Below the pieces are notes generated by a model. It made no database searches. It was not told where the DNA came from and was given only the letters and a program-made list of their open reading frames with translations. This document shows positions 1 to 9,212 of a DNA stretch of 64,000 nt, piece after piece. Numbering within the stretch: the stretch's first letter is position 1; every line of letters begins with the position of its first letter. Both the position numbers and the translations under genes were made by a program. Origin of the DNA: an uncultured Aquabacterium sp. (GTDB lineage: Bacteria; Pseudomonadota; Gammaproteobacteria; Burkholderiales; Burkholderiaceae_C); contig NZ_CAJYGK010000160.1 of NCBI RefSeq assembly GCF_913773725.1, positions 142,618-206,617 of the forward strand, read 5' to 3'.

Positions 1-241
1 CTTGGGACGGGTCCTCTTTGAATCCGGTCTTGTTCAGCTTTGGGCGAAGCGAGTAGTAGTCCGCAATCGAGGTCACCTCGGCCACCATGTCAACATCGAC
101 GGTTGGTCGGACTGGCGGTCTTGCTTGGTCCGTTATCAGGAGACCCACTGCGCACCCTCCAACGAGCATGAACTCCTCTCGGAGATCGCCTAGTGCATGC
201 GCGACAAGGCTCACAACAGACAAATTCGGATCTTTATTCAT
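1..241 (-). CDS. nucleotidyltransferase, AbiEii-like (partial, 3' end outside window)
   Basis: Open frame of 80 codons read leftward from an ATG at 241 and running off the window, so only the N-terminus is visible. It has the start of a minimal nucleotidyltransferase fold: a helix, then LVGGCAVGLL with the GG pair at residues 28-29, then R45-P-T-V-D49-V-D51, matching the GG...R.T.D.D pattern of AbiEii/DUF1814-type enzymes with D49 and D51 as likely metal ligands. The ATG overlaps the TGA of the upstream HTH gene (ATGA), so the two are translationally coupled. By analogy with AbiE it would be the toxin or effector of a two-gene module. That role is inference; the fold call is fairly secure. 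Confidence 0.7.
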   Translation of the reverse strand, partial: MNKDPNLSVVSLVAHALGDLREEFMLVGGCAVGLLITDQARPPVRPTVDVDMVAEVTSIADYYSLRPKLNKTGFKEDPSQ

Positions 242-768
242 CAGAGCTTCGCTTGAAGTTCGTTGACAGCGATCTCTCGTTCTCGGGCTGTACCCACGCG
301 AATGGCATCGACGAGCGCCAGCACTTCGTACAGAGCGGCATCCTTCAACGCGACCTTCGGCACTGACGGATGTAGCGGCACTAGCTCAAAACCGAAAACC
401 TTTCCCTCTGGGTGGGGCCAAACAGGCACTGGAGCGTCAGTGGCTTCAAAGTGCCTGGCCAGAATCGGAGCGCCTATCGCGGTGGGGACGCCTCTAGTGG
501 AGCGTCCCACGGCAGCAGGGAATGCGTACTTCAACCCAGAAATGGCAAATTCCTGAAGAGCGGACGGTACGGCCCTAAGCGGCCCAGAGGAGCGACTCAG
601 TAGCCGCGCAGCTACTCCGCGCTTCAACGCACCGTGAACAGTGGAGAGCGACACGCCGAACTCCTCGGCAAGCTGGGCGATCAGGAAGTCTTTGTCCTTG
701 TTCACGGCAATTTTTATCGCCAAGACGAAGTCAAAAGGCTTAAGTGTGAGCTGCGTGTCCCTGAGCAT
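241..768 (-). CDS. HTH transcriptional regulator paired with nucleotidyltransferase (putative antitoxin)
   Basis: A 175-residue protein. Residues about 10-55 form a winged or plain helix-turn-helix (LAEEFGVSLSTVHGALKR is the recognition region). The rest is a conserved-looking C-terminal domain with FPA, RGVPTA, PVWP and a terminal LVDAIR.GTARERE segment. It is followed without a gap by the nucleotidyltransferase (ATGA overlap). HTH-first order and coupling are typical of self-regulating antitoxin/toxin pairs such as AbiEi/AbiEii, though this protein is shorter than AbiEi. Two identical palindromic repeats upstream (800-817, 854-871) are probable autoregulatory operators. The ribosome binding site is weak (GGGAA). 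The function as antitoxin is inferred. Confidence 0.7.
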   Translation of the reverse strand: MLRDTQLTLKPFDFVLAIKIAVNKDKDFLIAQLAEEFGVSLSTVHGALKRGVAARLLSRSSGPLRAVPSALQEFAISGLKYAFPAAVGRSTRGVPTAIGAPILARHFEATDAPVPVWPHPEGKVFGFELVPLHPSVPKVALKDAALYEVLALVDAIRVGTAREREIAVNELQAKL

Positions 769-799
769 GAAAGTTCCCGTGGCGTTGTGCCTTTTCGCG

Positions 800-817
800 T
801 TTCGCGAAATCAGAAAA
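800..817. promoter_or_regulatory. operator repeat 1 (palindrome TTTCGCGAAA)
   Basis: 18-bp sequence TTTCGCGAAATCAGAAAA, identical to 854-871. The first ten bases are a perfect palindrome. It lies 32 bp upstream of the HTH start codon on the minus strand. The start-to-start spacing to the second copy is 54 bp, about five helical turns, so both faces are aligned. Likely bound by the HTH protein. Confidence 0.6.
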
Positions 818-853
818 AAGCATGAAAGCTACTCTGCTGCGCAATTTTTCGAT

Positions 854-871
854 TTTCGCGAAATCAGAAAA
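854..871. promoter_or_regulatory. operator repeat 2 (palindrome TTTCGCGAAA)
   Basis: Second perfect copy of the 18-bp repeat at 800-817, in the same orientation. It sits in the gap between the HTH gene and the divergent gene at 1017, so it could influence both promoters. Function is inferred from position and symmetry. Confidence 0.6.
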
Positions 872-962
872 CTCTTATAGGTTTTGGGTCTGTACCGGGC
901 AAAAAGTTTGCAAGAAGCATCTTGTCCCGCGTTGACACTCCCGGAGTAGCTGTGAAGGTGGG

Positions 963-1011
963 TTGCTTGCTGAGTAGAAGCTGCACTATACTCCAGTCTC
1001 GACGATAGGAG
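963..1011 (+). promoter_or_regulatory. putative sigma-70 promoter and ribosome binding site for the 1017 gene
   Basis: TTGCTT at 963-968 and TATACT at 987-992 are separated by 18 bp. They are followed by AGGAG at 1007-1011, five bases from the ATG at 1017. The -10 is a near-consensus hexamer, which is uncommon in the rest of this GC-rich window. Not confirmed by any start-site data. Confidence 0.4.
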
Positions 1012-1016
1012 AGAGT

Positions 1017-1802
1017 ATGCCCGCCCCAGACGCTGTTCGCAAGAAGAGTCCGCGTGCGCCGTCTATCCCCCTAGACGATGCCTTGGACAAGGCCCTGAAG
1101 GTTTACGACAAGGAACGCCTGCACCCCGCGCCGACGGATGTGGTTGCGCAGCACATGGGGTACAAGGATGCCAACAATGGGAGGGCGCTAGGGGCGCTGG
1201 CATCCCTTCGCTACTATGGTCTGGTGGAGCGGAACAGCAATGGGCTTCTGAGCGTCACGAAGGACGTAGAGAGCTACAGGTACGCGCCGAGCGACGAGAT
1301 GCGCCGCGCATACTTGCGCCGATTTTTGACGGCTCCGGTGCTGTTTGCAGAACTGCTAGAGAGGTATTCCTCGGGACTGCCATCGGATGGAAATCTGAGG
1401 TACGAACTCATTCAACGAGATTTCTTGCCTGCGACGGCAGAGAGTCTCGTCGGCATTCTTCGCCGCTCTGCCGACTTCGCGAAGATCTATGAACAGGAGC
1501 CTCTGCAGGGCGCCTCCACGGGTGCACCTGAAGGAGAAGAGTTTGAGCCTGCCCCAGAACTGGTCCAACCAGTCGAAATTGCTCGATCAGCTCCGGCAAT
1601 CCCAGTCCAGCAGCGATCAGCAACCGTCCAACGGGAGGAAAGCCTCGGTCCAGATGAAATGATTGGGCATGACCGTATTCCCGTCAGGCTCTCAAGGGGC
1701 AGGAGGGCTTGGCTACTCATTCCTCATGTATTTCACGAAGCAGACAAGCAACGACTCAAGGCGCAGATAGACCTTCTTCTCACGGAAGATGAGCAGCCAT
1801 AG
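1017..1802 (+). CDS. hypothetical protein with N-terminal winged-helix region
   Basis: A 261-residue soluble protein I cannot assign to a named function. Residues about 20-85 (SIPLDDALDKALKVYDKE onward, then ASLRYYGLVER...LLSVTKD) look like a winged helix. The middle (90-160) is helical and acidic/basic. The stretch about 165-230 is Pro/Glu/Ala-rich and probably disordered. A short basic segment with alternating hydrophobics (PVRLSRGRRAWLLIP) closes the protein. The start is supported by AGGAG five bases upstream. It lies divergent to the HTH/nucleotidyltransferase pair in the AT-richer end of the window and may belong to the same accessory segment. No partner or catalytic motif is visible. 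Confidence 0.6.
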   Translation: MPAPDAVRKKSPRAPSIPLDDALDKALKVYDKERLHPAPTDVVAQHMGYKDANNGRALGALASLRYYGLVERNSNGLLSVTKDVESYRYAPSDEMRRAYLRRFLTAPVLFAELLERYSSGLPSDGNLRYELIQRDFLPATAESLVGILRRSADFAKIYEQEPLQGASTGAPEGEEFEPAPELVQPVEIARSAPAIPVQQRSATVQREESLGPDEMIGHDRIPVRLSRGRRAWLLIPHVFHEADKQRLKAQIDLLLTEDEQP

Positions 1803-2171
1803 CAAGAAGTCATGGAGCGCTGATGCAATACCTCGTAGACGTACGGCGTAAGAAGTTCCCTCCCCACGCCGCGGCGCGATCCGCCTCATGGGAGCTCTAC
1901 TGCCGAAGTACCTCGTAGGGCCGTCATTCGAGAGTCGCCAGCCCCTACGGCTGCTTGGTGCCAGACAGCGTGAGTACGCCCGGGGGCGGCCAACGAAAGC
2001 ACCCGCTGCAGAGCGGCAGCTCATCAGGCAAGGACGGGGCTGGGTTGTGAGCGGTCATTCGGCGCCAAGCCGCGGCCGACTGCAACCTCCGCTGTTGCGG
2101 ACCCTAAGTGATCAGCAGAGAGGGGCCCAACTCCGCGCCAATCAGGAGCCGCGCGGTTTGCGGCAAACGTG
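1803..2171. other. intergenic region, no gene supported
   Basis: About 370 bp between two convergent genes. The frames open here have no family resemblance and no good ribosome binding sites. The only pattern I see is a 10-bp direct repeat TACCTCGTAG at 1829-1838 and 1909-1918. Base composition shifts here from the AT-richer left end to the GC-rich body of the window, so this may be the edge of an accessory insertion, but no integrase, tRNA or terminal repeat is visible. Confidence 0.4.
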
Positions 2172-3230
2172 TCAGCCCAGTTCAGGAGCCGGCTCCGCCA
2201 GCAACGCCTTCAGATGAAGGTCGATCTGGCCGATCGCATGCGCGTCCGTTCCGAACAGGGCGAGATGCCCATCCAGGCTGTCGATCGGCCTGAACTCGCT
2301 GTTCGGGATCAACTTCTGCTCGGCCTGGCAGTCGGACGGAGGGAAGAACATGTCGGTCGCGATGGGCATGACACAGGTTCTTGCGCGGATGCGTCCCAGC
2401 GCCGCGGCCTTGTACCCGTCGGTGTGCCGGCTGATGTCGCCGCGCTGCCACTTCCACGCCATGCACAGCAGGTTGTTCGGGTCCATGGGGCCGAAGTAGC
2501 CGGTCATGAAGCCGTCCACGAAGGCCTGCACGGACTCGAAGCCCAGCACCCGATGGCGTCCACACCGAAAGAACTCGGTGCTCCACCCCATCACGGTCCA
2601 GAGCTTGGCATGGCGCTTGAGGCCGGCTGCGACATCGGCCGGCGATTGATAGCGGCCTTCCTGGAAGCCCGGGTCGGTGGTGATGGCCTCGATCAGTGTT
2701 TCTGCGAAGAGAAAGTCGTGCTCGGTGTTGCAGGCCGTGCCGGCGATGGGGGCGGCGCGTTCCACCATGTCGGGGTAGCGCACGGCCCATTCGTAGGTCT
2801 GCTGGGCGCCCATGGAGCCGCCGACAACCAGCGCCAGGCGCCGTATGCCGAAGTGCTCCGTCAACAGGCGGTGCTGGGCACGCACATCGTCGCCGATGCG
2901 CACCTTCGGAAAGTTCGGCCCGCCCTGGTCACCGGTGGTGTTGTGCGGTGAGACAGACAAGCCGTTGCCAATCTGGTTGACCACGACGATGAAGTACCGG
3001 CTTGGGTCCAGCGCGCGCCCGGGCCCGATGTAGACCTGCTCCATGATCTTGCTGGTGCCCGAGTACCACGTGGGGACCAGGATGGCGTTGTCCTTGGCCG
3101 CGTTGAGCTGGCCATGGGTGGCCACGGCCAACTCGCAGTGCGACAGCACGCCGCCCTCTTCGAGTTCCAGTCGCCCGATGTCGATCAGCTGAAAGGGGCC
3201 GTGGTTTTCTTGCGTGTAGTAGGTGTTCAT
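2172..3230 (-). CDS. alpha/beta hydrolase, homoserine O-acetyltransferase (MetX)-like fold
   Basis: 352 residues. The nucleophile elbow GGSMG is at 137-141 (Ser139). Asp293 (in ATDMFFPPSD) and His322 (in SLDGHLALFG) complete a MetX-type triad. The start at 3230 is chosen because GGAGA lies seven bases upstream and the downstream sequence matches the family N-terminus; a longer frame exists but overlaps the BVMO gene. It lies 25 bp behind the Baeyer-Villiger monooxygenase on the same strand, so it probably hydrolyses the ester made by that enzyme, as the esterase does in methyl-ketone catabolic operons. Methionine biosynthesis is less likely given the context. The substrate is unknown. Confidence 0.8.
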   Translation of the reverse strand: MNTYYTQENHGPFQLIDIGRLELEEGGVLSHCELAVATHGQLNAAKDNAILVPTWYSGTSKIMEQVYIGPGRALDPSRYFIVVVNQIGNGLSVSPHNTTGDQGGPNFPKVRIGDDVRAQHRLLTEHFGIRRLALVVGGSMGAQQTYEWAVRYPDMVERAAPIAGTACNTEHDFLFAETLIEAITTDPGFQEGRYQSPADVAAGLKRHAKLWTVMGWSTEFFRCGRHRVLGFESVQAFVDGFMTGYFGPMDPNNLLCMAWKWQRGDISRHTDGYKAAALGRIRARTCVMPIATDMFFPPSDCQAEQKLIPNSEFRPIDSLDGHLALFGTDAHAIGQIDLHLKALLAEPAPELG

Positions 3231-3255
3231 GCTTGTCTCCGTGTGCGGGGGCGCT

Positions 3256-4908
3256 TCAGCGAATGTCGAAGCCGGGATAGCCCGTGCGTGCCAGTTCATC
3301 GCACTTCGCGTGGTAGGTGCCTGCCCCACCGATGTACGACACCAGGCGACGTGGCTTGCCCTCGACGTTCGAGCCCATGTACCAGGAGTCGGTCTTGACC
3401 ACGAGCGTTTTGGCCGCAGTCTCATCGTGGTGCTGTACCCAGGCATCCTCGAATTCCTTGGTCGCTTCGACGACGGTCTTGCCTTGCCTGCGCACGTGGG
3501 CAATGAAGTCGCTGATCCAGTCCACCTGCTGCTGCAGGCAGGTTGGCATGTTGCACAGCGCGGCAGAGGGGGCGAGCGGCGCGCCCGTGGTGAACAGGTT
3601 GGGGTAGCCATGCACCTGAAGGCCCATGGCGGTGCGGATTTCCTGTGACCACTGCTCCTTCAGCGAGCGGCCACCGCGGCCGCGGATGTCGATGCGGCTG
3701 AGTGCACCGGAGCCCGCGTCAAAGCCCACGGCCAGCACGATGATGTCGACCTCGTGCACCTTGCCGTCGGCCGTCTGGATGCCTTCGGGCACGATGCGTT
3801 CGATCGGGGTCTCCCGGCAGTCCACCGCCTCGACGTTGGGCTGGAGGTACACCTCCAGGTACTTGTTTTCCAGCGGCACGCGGTGGGTGCCGAACCCGTA
3901 GTCGGTCGGGATCAGCAGCTTGCACAGATCCGGGCGGTGCTGGAGGCGGGCGCGCAACTTGGCACGAACGAATTCCGACACTTGTTCGCTCACCTGTTCG
4001 TCGAAGAACATCTCGGAGAAGGACGCCAGCCACAGCGCCAGAGAGCCGTCGTTCCAGAACTTCTCCAGAATGGCCGTGCGCTCTTCAGGGGTCTTGTCGG
4101 CCCACGGACCGGCTTCGAAGTCGTAATCGAAACCGGCAAAGGTTTCGCGCACCCGCTTCTTGAGCTGGTGGAACTGTGCGCCCCACTTGGCCCAGTCGTC
4201 GGCGCTGTACTTGGGGTTCTTCATCGGGAGCACGTACTGCGGCGTGCGCACGAAGACCTTCATCGAACCCACCTCGGGCGCGATGGTCTGGATGACCTGG
4301 ATGCCCGTCGCGCCCGTGCCCACCACCGCCACACGCTTGCCCTTGAAGTCGACGGGCGTCTTGGGCCACAGGCCCGTGTGGTAGATCTCCCCTTTGAAGT
4401 CGGCCTGTCCCTGAAAGCGGTTCGTCAGGGGCGCGGACAACATGCCGCAACAGGCGATCAGGAACTGTGCATCGATCTTCTCGCCCTGGTCGGTGGTGAT
4501 GTGCCAGCGTTGGCTTGCTTCATCGTAGTGGGCCGAAGCGATGCGGGTGTTGAACTGGATGTCCTTCCTCAAGTCGAGCTTGTCGGCGACATGGTTGAGC
4601 CAGCGCTCCGTTTCCGGTTGTGCCGGAAACCGCTCCGACGGTTGCCACGACTTGTACAGCTCCTCCGAGAACCAGTACTGGTAGATCTCGGCCTGGGAGT
4701 CGAAGCGCGCGCCGGGGTAACGGTTCCAGTACCACGTGCCCCCCACGCCGGAAGCGGTGTCATACGCCCGCACCGACAGGCCCATTTCGCGAAGGCGGTG
4801 CAGTTGATACAGGCCGGCCACGCCGGCTCCGATGACGACCGCGTCGTAGCTTGCAACGGCGGATTCCGACTGGCCTTGCCCGGCCTTTTCCGAAGTGAGG
4901 GTGCCCAT
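3256..4908 (-). CDS. Baeyer-Villiger monooxygenase (flavin-containing)
   Basis: 550 residues, usual for type I BVMOs, which use FAD and NADPH to insert oxygen next to a ketone carbonyl. FAD Rossmann motif GAGVAG at 27-32. The BVMO fingerprint FxGxxxHxxxWP is present as FKGEIYHTGLWP at 171-182. The second (NADPH) Rossmann motif GTGATG is at 197-202. The ATG at 4908 follows AGGAGA closely; an in-frame ATG at 4929 is the alternative. The hydrolase behind it would cleave the ester product and the AraC gene ahead of it is the likely activator. Substrate class (cyclic, aromatic or linear ketone) cannot be read from sequence. Confidence 0.92.
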   Translation of the reverse strand: MGTLTSEKAGQGQSESAVASYDAVVIGAGVAGLYQLHRLREMGLSVRAYDTASGVGGTWYWNRYPGARFDSQAEIYQYWFSEELYKSWQPSERFPAQPETERWLNHVADKLDLRKDIQFNTRIASAHYDEASQRWHITTDQGEKIDAQFLIACCGMLSAPLTNRFQGQADFKGEIYHTGLWPKTPVDFKGKRVAVVGTGATGIQVIQTIAPEVGSMKVFVRTPQYVLPMKNPKYSADDWAKWGAQFHQLKKRVRETFAGFDYDFEAGPWADKTPEERTAILEKFWNDGSLALWLASFSEMFFDEQVSEQVSEFVRAKLRARLQHRPDLCKLLIPTDYGFGTHRVPLENKYLEVYLQPNVEAVDCRETPIERIVPEGIQTADGKVHEVDIIVLAVGFDAGSGALSRIDIRGRGGRSLKEQWSQEIRTAMGLQVHGYPNLFTTGAPLAPSAALCNMPTCLQQQVDWISDFIAHVRRQGKTVVEATKEFEDAWVQHHDETAAKTLVVKTDSWYMGSNVEGKPRRLVSYIGGAGTYHAKCDELARTGYPGFDIR

Positions 4909-5031
4909 CTTGTCTCCTTTGACGTTCATGTGGACCGGCCTGGCTGGCCGGCGAATCCGGTATCGCCGCCCCAATGGAGGTCGTGCGCTACCGTGAACGA
5001 ATCTTGGAGACGCCCGCTGTGCGGGTCTTGT

Positions 5032-5048
5032 CGATTTCAGGCGATTTC
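5032..5048. promoter_or_regulatory. 10-bp-period direct repeat CGATTTC upstream of the BVMO gene
   Basis: CGATTTC occurs at 5032-5038 and again at 5042-5048, exactly one helical turn apart, just behind the AraC-type gene and 125 bp upstream of the BVMO start. Tandem half-sites at one- or two-turn spacing are usual for AraC-family activators. Candidate only. An inverted repeat (CCGGCC at 4935-4940, GGCCGG at 4946-4951) lies in the untranslated leader. Confidence 0.25.
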
Positions 5049-5069
5049 TTGTACCGGACGGTGAACCGG

Positions 5070-6002
5070 CTAGTCGCACTTCTTCAGTCGTGCGGGGGTG
5101 ACGCCCAGCCGGGTACGGAAGACGCGCGTCATGTGCGCCTGATCCGCAAAGCCGCAAACAAACGCAATTTCCTTGATCGCCATCTGCCCTTGAGACAGCA
5201 GGCGGCGGGCGCGTTCGACGCGTCGGTCCATCACATACGCATGGGCCGAGCGCCCGGTGGTCGACTTGAAGTGCTTGGTGAAGGTCCACACACCGAGCTC
5301 TGCCACCCTGGCCAGTTGCTCGATGGTGATGTTCTCCTGCAGATGCGTTTCGATGTACTCGTCGAGCCGGCGCAAGCGGCCGGGCGAGAGCGCACCTGAC
5401 CCGAGGCTGTCCTTGTAGGTGACGGCGGCATAGCGACGCAGCAGGTGCACGGTGAGCTGCATGGCCAGAGATTCTGCGTACAGCGCGCCCCCCAATCGCT
5501 GCTGTTGGGCCTCGAGCGTGATTGCATCGGCGATGCTCGTGACGATCGGGTCCTGTGCGCTGAGCAGGTCAAGGAGCCGGACCGCGGCGACCGGCCGATC
5601 CATCACATCAGAGGCCACCCTGCACATGAGCGCTTCAGACAGATACGTGTGGGACACGTCGATGCACTGCGTCCAATGCCAATGTGACGGCTCGCAGTGT
5701 GTCAACAATGAGAAGACGCCCGGTTCACAAGCGGCCTTGCTCCATTTGCCGTCCAGGCAGCGCTCCATTGGCGTCTGACCCGACCGGTAGCGGACGATCA
5801 TGACGTGGTCGATCGGAGGAATCGGCACGTCAAGGCCGGTGTACCGGTAGGAACGGTGCGAAACGTCCTTCCACCCGAGTCCATCGCTCGCAGACAGGAT
5901 GCGGCCGGGCACCCACTTGGGCAGGTCGGGGGGCGAGATCAGGACCGGCATCTTGATATGGTTCAAGAATGCGGCGTGCAAACATACCAGTGGAATCCTC
6001 AA
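5070..6002 (-). CDS. AraC-family transcriptional regulator
   Basis: 310 residues. The C-terminal ~100 residues carry the two helix-turn-helix motifs of the AraC/XylS class (first around ITIEQLARVAELGVWTFTKHF, second around IKEIAFVCGFADQAHMTRVF). The N-terminal ~200 residues are a sensing/dimerisation domain of the type seen in AraC_binding_2 regulators. A second in-frame Met at residue 18 (MPVLISPPDLPKW) is a plausible start. It reads in the same direction as, and 161 bp ahead of, the BVMO-hydrolase pair, so it is the obvious candidate activator responding to a ketone or related compound. Confidence 0.85.
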   Translation of the reverse strand: MRIPLVCLHAAFLNHIKMPVLISPPDLPKWVPGRILSASDGLGWKDVSHRSYRYTGLDVPIPPIDHVMIVRYRSGQTPMERCLDGKWSKAACEPGVFSLLTHCEPSHWHWTQCIDVSHTYLSEALMCRVASDVMDRPVAAVRLLDLLSAQDPIVTSIADAITLEAQQQRLGGALYAESLAMQLTVHLLRRYAAVTYKDSLGSGALSPGRLRRLDEYIETHLQENITIEQLARVAELGVWTFTKHFKSTTGRSAHAYVMDRRVERARRLLSQGQMAIKEIAFVCGFADQAHMTRVFRTRLGVTPARLKKCD

Positions 6003-6179
6003 TAGGGTTAGCCACGAGGGCGGTGCGCTTGACGCCCCGGCGTGCTTCCCTGCAAACCCGCTGCGGCGGGCCCCCGATTTCTGTTACAAGGCATGGTTGA
6101 GCACGCGGATGTAGCGCACGACCCGCCCTGACGATCGCCACGCGTCCCGGCGGGGTTCCATCGATCGACATGGTTCCAG

Positions 6180-8654
<2,475 letters not shown>

Positions 8655-8661
8655 GCGTTCT

Positions 8662-9024
8662 TCAGCCCTTGTGCTCGGCGGTGTCGAAGATCGACATGAA
8701 GCCGCCGAAGATCATGCGCTTGCCGTCAAAAGGCATGTCCATCTTTTCCATCTCGGGGTCTTCCATCATCTTCTTGTTGGCGGCGTCGCGCACCTCTTTC
8801 GACGGCCACTCGATCCACGCGAACACCACCGTCTCGTCCGGTTTGGCGTCCACCGCGCGCTTGAAGTCGGTGACCTTGCCGTCGGGGACATCGTCGCCCC
8901 AGCACTCCACCTGGCGAATTGCGCCCAGGTGCTTGAACTTCTCGTGGAACTGCTGCGCGGCGGCGCGGTAACGCTCGCGACCGCCGGAGGGCACGGGGAT
9001 GACGAAGCCGTCGATGTAGCTCAT
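8662..9024 (-). CDS. DUF1428 family protein (YbaA-like)
   Basis: 120 residues, full length for DUF1428, a small dimeric alpha/beta-barrel family of unknown role. Recognisable features are the start MSYIDGFVIPVP, the WGDDVPDGKVTDF segment and the end DGKRMIFGGFMSIFD. AGGAG lies eight bases upstream of the ATG. It ends seven bases from the sensor kinase stop, so the two genes converge with no room for a separate terminator. Single gene with its own upstream region. Confidence 0.85.
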   Translation of the reverse strand: MSYIDGFVIPVPSGGRERYRAAAQQFHEKFKHLGAIRQVECWGDDVPDGKVTDFKRAVDAKPDETVVFAWIEWPSKEVRDAANKKMMEDPEMEKMDMPFDGKRMIFGGFMSIFDTAEHKG

Positions 9025-9059
9025 GGTGCTTGCTCCTGCCGAGGTGGTGGTAAATGGGG

Positions 9060-9212
9060 TTAAGGCTCATGGAGTGAGCCTGTGTGGCCATGGCCCGCAG
9101 CGTCGCACCCCGCCCCACGGGCGGTGAACGCCAGCCCGAACGCGACGCCCAGTGTCCAGGGCGATGCCGACCCTGTCAACGCTGAGGGCGTCGTGTCCGG
9201 GCGTCGCGTCAT
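9060..9212 (-). CDS. possible small ORF coupled to the CPA1 antiporter (50 aa)
   Basis: An ATG at 9212 overlaps the antiporter stop as ATGA, the arrangement used throughout this operon, and opens a 50-residue frame with a short hydrophobic stretch (WTLGVAFGLAFTA) and a His/Gly-rich tail (CDAAGHGHTGSLHEP). I do not recognise a family. In its favour is the coupling; against it are the small size and the general ease of open frames in such GC-rich DNA. Downstream, GGCTCA (9064-9069) and TGAGCC (9075-9080) form a hairpin overlapping its end, without a clear T-run. Confidence 0.25.
   Translation of the reverse strand: MTRRPDTTPSALTGSASPWTLGVAFGLAFTARGAGCDAAGHGHTGSLHEP

Noticed and set aside
1829..1918. 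TACCTCGTAG direct repeat as an integration (att) site
   Set aside because: Only 10 bp, 80 bp apart, with no integrase or tRNA nearby.
3754..5064. Long plus-strand open frame opposite the BVMO gene
   Set aside because: Shadow of a real GC-rich gene; no family features, His/Arg-rich composition. The same applies to long frames at 14031-16331, 17629-19962, 27431-30412, 31592-33505, 46423-48675 and 58247-60097.
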